Part shown: one piece after another, positions 5,092-7,244 of the stretch | Layout: every line of letters begins with the position of its first letter | Position numbering within the stretch: position 1 is the stretch's first letter | Assembly (NCBI GenBank): GCA_900555795.1 | Contig: USMP01000066.1 | Coordinates: 1-7,244 of the forward strand | Origin: an uncultured Eubacteriales bacterium | GTDB lineage: Bacteria; Bacillota; Clostridia; Oscillospirales; Oscillospiraceae | Reading direction: 5' to 3' | Length of the DNA: 7,244 nt | The notes under the pieces: model-generated | Told to the model about the DNA's origin: nothing | Seen by the model: the letters and a program-made list of their open reading frames with translations, nothing else | Databases searched by the model: none | Translations under genes and position numbers: made by a program

Positions 5092-6375
5092 ATGGCATAC
5101 ATTGCAATCGTACTGCTGCTGCTGTTCTCCGCCTTTTTCTCCGGCACGGAGATCGCCTACACCTCCTTAAACAAGCTGAAGCTGAAAAAGGAGGGTGAAG
5201 GTTCCTCCCGGCTGCAGCGGCTGGTGAACTACATATACAGCCACTACGACCACGCTCTGGCCACTGTGCTCATCGGCAACAACCTGGTGAACATCGCCGC
5301 CACCTCCATCGCCACCGTACTGGCGGTGAACCTGGCGGCCACCGCCCAGGGCCGGCTTACCGACGACGCCGCCTCCGCCGTTGTCACCGTGGTGATGACG
5401 GTGCTGATCCTCATCTTTGGGGAGATCACCCCCAAGATCCTGGGCAGCCGCCGCAGTGAGGCCATTACCCGCCTGGCGGCCTGGCCCCTGCTGCTTTTGA
5501 TGATCCTCTTCTCCCCCGTGGTGTTTCTCTCCACCGCCGTGGTGAACCTCTTCAGCCGCCTGTGGCGGAGAGAGGGGGACGACAGCACCGTCACCATCAC
5601 CGAGGAGGAACTGGAGAACATCCTGGATACCGTGGAGGACGAGGGCATTATGGACGAGAGCCGCACGGATCTGCTGCAGTCCGCTCTGGAGTTTACGGAT
5701 CTGGACGCCGGGGACATTCTCACCCCCCGCATCGACGTGGTAGGGTTTGAGGTGGGGGAGGATCTGGAGACGGTGCTGGCCACCATCCGGGACACCCAAT
5801 TTTCCCGCTACCCCGTCTACGAGCGGACCATAGACCACGTGGTGGGCGTGCTCTACGCCCGGCACCTGCTCCGGGCCCTGGCCGCCGGGGAGACGCCGAC
5901 GCTGCGGGAGTTGCTGCTGGAGGCCGCCTACATCCCCCGCTCCATGAAACTCCACGGCATTATGAACGCCTTCCGCTCCAGCCAGACCCACATGGCCGTG
6001 GTTGCCGACGAGTATGGCGGCACCGCCGGCATTGTGACTATGGAGGACGTGCTGGAGCAGCTGGTGGGAGAAATCTGGGACGAAAACGACGACATCATCA
6101 GCGACTGGCAGCAGTTCAGCGACACCCGCTGGGAGTGCTCCGGCGACATGAATCTGAGCGAATTTTTTGACGAACTGGACCTGGACGACCGGGAAATCGA
6201 CAGTGACTGCGCCACCGTGGGCGGCTGGGCCACGGAGATGATCGGCGCCATGCCGGTGGAGTTTGACGCCTTTGATTACAAGCGCTACACCATTCTGGTC
6301 AAGCAGGTGGGGGAGAACCACCGCATTACCCGCCTGCTGATTTTAGCCCACACATTCGATCCGGAGCGGGATTGA
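5092..6375 (+). CDS. CNNM/CorC-type membrane protein, full length (DUF21, CBS pair, CorC_HlyC)
   Basis: The 427-residue protein carries the full domain order. The DUF21/CNNM membrane domain (1-155) has SGTEIAYTSLNKLKL (17-31), LIGNNLVNIAATS (60-72) and FGEITPKILGSRRSE (109-123), with hydrophobic helices at about 3-17, 57-83, 93-112 and 128-154. The TEEELENILDTVEDEGIMDE linker (170-189) leads to a CBS pair (about 207-328) with DILTPRIDV, FSRYPVYE and ADEYGGTAGIVTMEDVLEQL. Residues 340-422 form the CorC_HlyC domain (WECSGDMNLSEFFDELDLD, TVGGWATEMIG, ILVKQVGENHRITRLLI). The conserved Gly, Glu and Pro residues of the CNNM fold, tied to Mg2+ transport and Na+ exchange in this family, are visible. 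ATG 5092 is preceded by AGGAGGGG, which overlaps the stop of the upstream gene; the gap is only 11 bases, so the two are translationally close and probably made in similar amounts. The gene shows no damage. Confidence 0.95.
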   Translation: MAYIAIVLLLLFSAFFSGTEIAYTSLNKLKLKKEGEGSSRLQRLVNYIYSHYDHALATVLIGNNLVNIAATSIATVLAVNLAATAQGRLTDDAASAVVTVVMTVLILIFGEITPKILGSRRSEAITRLAAWPLLLLMILFSPVVFLSTAVVNLFSRLWRREGDDSTVTITEEELENILDTVEDEGIMDESRTDLLQSALEFTDLDAGDILTPRIDVVGFEVGEDLETVLATIRDTQFSRYPVYERTIDHVVGVLYARHLLRALAAGETPTLRELLLEAAYIPRSMKLHGIMNAFRSSQTHMAVVADEYGGTAGIVTMEDVLEQLVGEIWDENDDIISDWQQFSDTRWECSGDMNLSEFFDELDLDDREIDSDCATVGGWATEMIGAMPVEFDAFDYKRYTILVKQVGENHRITRLLILAHTFDPERD

Positions 6376-6404
6376 CCCTCCGGAGGATAAAAGAAGGATC
6401 AAGT

Positions 6405-7244
6405 ATGACACTAAAGGATCTGGACATCGGCGCCTCCGGCGTCGTCACCGCCGTGGGGGGCGCCGGCGCCCTGCGCCAGCACTTTCTGGACATGGGCGTG
6501 ATCCCCGGCGCGGAGGTGACGGTGGTCAAGTACGCCCCCATGGGGGACCCCATCGAACTGGAGCTGCGGGGCTACGAACTGACCCTGCGGCTGGAGGACG
6601 CGAAGGCGCTGGTTGAAAACGGCTGCATCGCCGTGGCCGAGGGCGCGAACATGCCCACCGTGATGGACGGCATTCTGGCCGAGGGCGACATCGAGGTAGG
6701 CCAGTACGTGTTCGTGGAATATGACGGCCGCCTCACGCGCAGCCTTCCCCCGCAGGCGCATGCCGACCGCGTGGGCTGCTACCGGCTGACCGGCACGGTG
6801 GACCTTTCCCTGTCCATGGGCGTGCTGCTCACCGGCGACCCGACCTTCGGCGATGTGATCATCCGCGTGGACGGGTCCATGCCGCATCTGTATCAGGGCA
6901 TGCCCATCACCGTCTACTATAACGGCGTGATGGCCATGAGCTACCCCGGTCAGGTCACAGCCCGCCACATCGTGGTGCCCGAGCTCACCGGCGTGGTCAG
7001 CGACCGCGACAGCGCAGGCTTCACCCTGACCGACGCCGAGGGGAACGAATACCGTGTGCTGCTTTCCGAGCAGACCTTCACCGGCGTGTTGTCCGCCTCG
7101 GTGGAGGATGCGCCCGTCGTGGAGGATGCGGTGCAGGAGGACGCCGCGGAGGCCGAATCCGCGGAGAATGCCGAAGCGACTGCTGATGACGAACCGGCTG
7201 CGGAGACCCCGACGGACGAGCCTGCCACGCAGGAGCCTGAAACG
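6405..7244 (+). CDS. Mosaic frame: FeoA domain, glutamate-dehydrogenase-like sliver, repeat protein (3' end outside window)
   Basis: The frame stays open for 280 codons to the window edge. Residues 1-65 are an FeoA/SH3-like domain (DIGASGVVTAVGG, LRQHFLDMGVIPGAEV, GDPIELELRGYELTLR), nearly a whole FeoA, the small cytosolic partner of the FeoB Fe(II) transporter. FeoA normally stops at about 70-75 residues. Here residues 64-85 (6594-6659) continue as EDAKALVENGCIAVAEGANM-PT, the sequence expected in the C-terminal half of NADP-type glutamate dehydrogenase. From about 86 an unrelated beta-rich protein follows with two 34-residue repeats (99-132 and 165-198), and from 234 an Ala/Glu/Asp/Pro-rich acidic tail. 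Such a middle sliver has no known role as a linker. ATG 6405 is supported by AAGGA six bases upstream; it starts 29 bases after the CorC-like stop, so the FeoA part belongs to that operon. A metal-linked CorC-CorC-FeoA operon is plausible; the joints may be recombination or assembly errors. Confidence 0.75.
   Translation, partial: MTLKDLDIGASGVVTAVGGAGALRQHFLDMGVIPGAEVTVVKYAPMGDPIELELRGYELTLRLEDAKALVENGCIAVAEGANMPTVMDGILAEGDIEVGQYVFVEYDGRLTRSLPPQAHADRVGCYRLTGTVDLSLSMGVLLTGDPTFGDVIIRVDGSMPHLYQGMPITVYYNGVMAMSYPGQVTARHIVVPELTGVVSDRDSAGFTLTDAEGNEYRVLLSEQTFTGVLSASVEDAPVVEDAVQEDAAEAESAENAEATADDEPAAETPTDEPATQEPET
6699..6998 (+). repeat. Two 34-residue protein repeats in the downstream part of the mosaic frame
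   Basis: Residues 99-132 (6699-6800) and 165-198 (6897-6998) align without gaps. They share positions such as G, V.Y.G, S.P.Q, A and LTG.V, about 12 identities in 34, with a period of 66 residues. A third, less clear unit starts near residue 199 (DSAGFTLTDAEGNEY). They look like tandem small beta-barrel modules; no family name is claimed. Confidence 0.55.

Noticed and set aside
4142..5107. Long minus-strand open frame over the first CorC-like gene
   Set aside because: His/Gln/Gly-rich low-complexity translation and no start signals; the plus-strand frame has clear CNNM and CBS motifs.
5167..6321. 384-codon minus-strand frame over the second CorC-like gene
   Set aside because: Same type of antisense shadow; composition is His/Val/Gly-rich and there is no ribosome binding site.
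1..7244. CRISPR array, tRNA, rRNA, transposase or phage genes
   Set aside because: No regularly spaced repeats, tRNA-like cloverleaf, rRNA core sequence or integrase/transposase motif was seen on either strand.

Overview
The window looks like a piece of a GC-rich, spore-forming member of the Clostridia (Bacillota), most like the Oscillospiraceae (Flavonifractor/Oscillibacter type). The reasons are an ECF vitamin-transporter S component beside a MocR-type regulator, a SpoVAC sporulation protein with a near-perfect sigma-G promoter, a GC-rich coding style with strong AGGAG-type ribosome binding sites, and A/T-rich sigma-A promoters between genes. The taxonomic placement is inferred from these features; no database was searched.

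Layout, left to right. Bases 1-263 hold no supported gene: there is an intrinsic terminator at 27-55, a nested inverted-repeat region at 56-115, and two back-to-back perfect hairpins at 191-247, of which the outer one is the terminator of the first minus-strand gene. At 264-1331 (minus) lies a chimeric reading frame: a GntR/MocR N-terminus runs in frame into the C-terminal end of a flavocytochrome/fumarate-reductase-like flavoprotein, with the change near 695-715. Divergent from it, with overlapping antiparallel promoters, is an ECF transporter S component (1474-2043, plus). Next come spoVAC (2215-2652, plus), with its own sigma-G promoter and strong terminator, and a convergent aldo/keto reductase-like protein with two [4Fe-4S] motifs (2709-3857, minus). 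A divergent intergenic region (3858-4078) contains a run of G tracts on the minus strand that fits a G-quadruplex, followed by a strong sigma-A promoter. That promoter drives a probable operon of two CNNM/CorC-type membrane proteins (4079-5080 and 5092-6375) and an FeoA-like frame (6405 to the window end).

The last frame is also a mosaic. A FeoA domain runs in frame into about 20 residues that look like glutamate dehydrogenase, then into a repeat-containing beta-rich protein with an acidic tail, which leaves the window without a stop.

The core (about 715-6590) therefore reads as normal, well-spaced bacterial genes. Both ends pass, inside open reading frames, into unrelated protein families. 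These joints may be real recombination products, but a chimeric contig is at least as likely. Functionally the core combines vitamin uptake and its regulation (possibly vitamin B6), dipicolinic-acid/spore physiology, a redox protein with a degenerate active site, and divalent-metal handling (CorC-like proteins plus FeoA). I saw no CRISPR array, tRNA, rRNA, transposase or phage gene.
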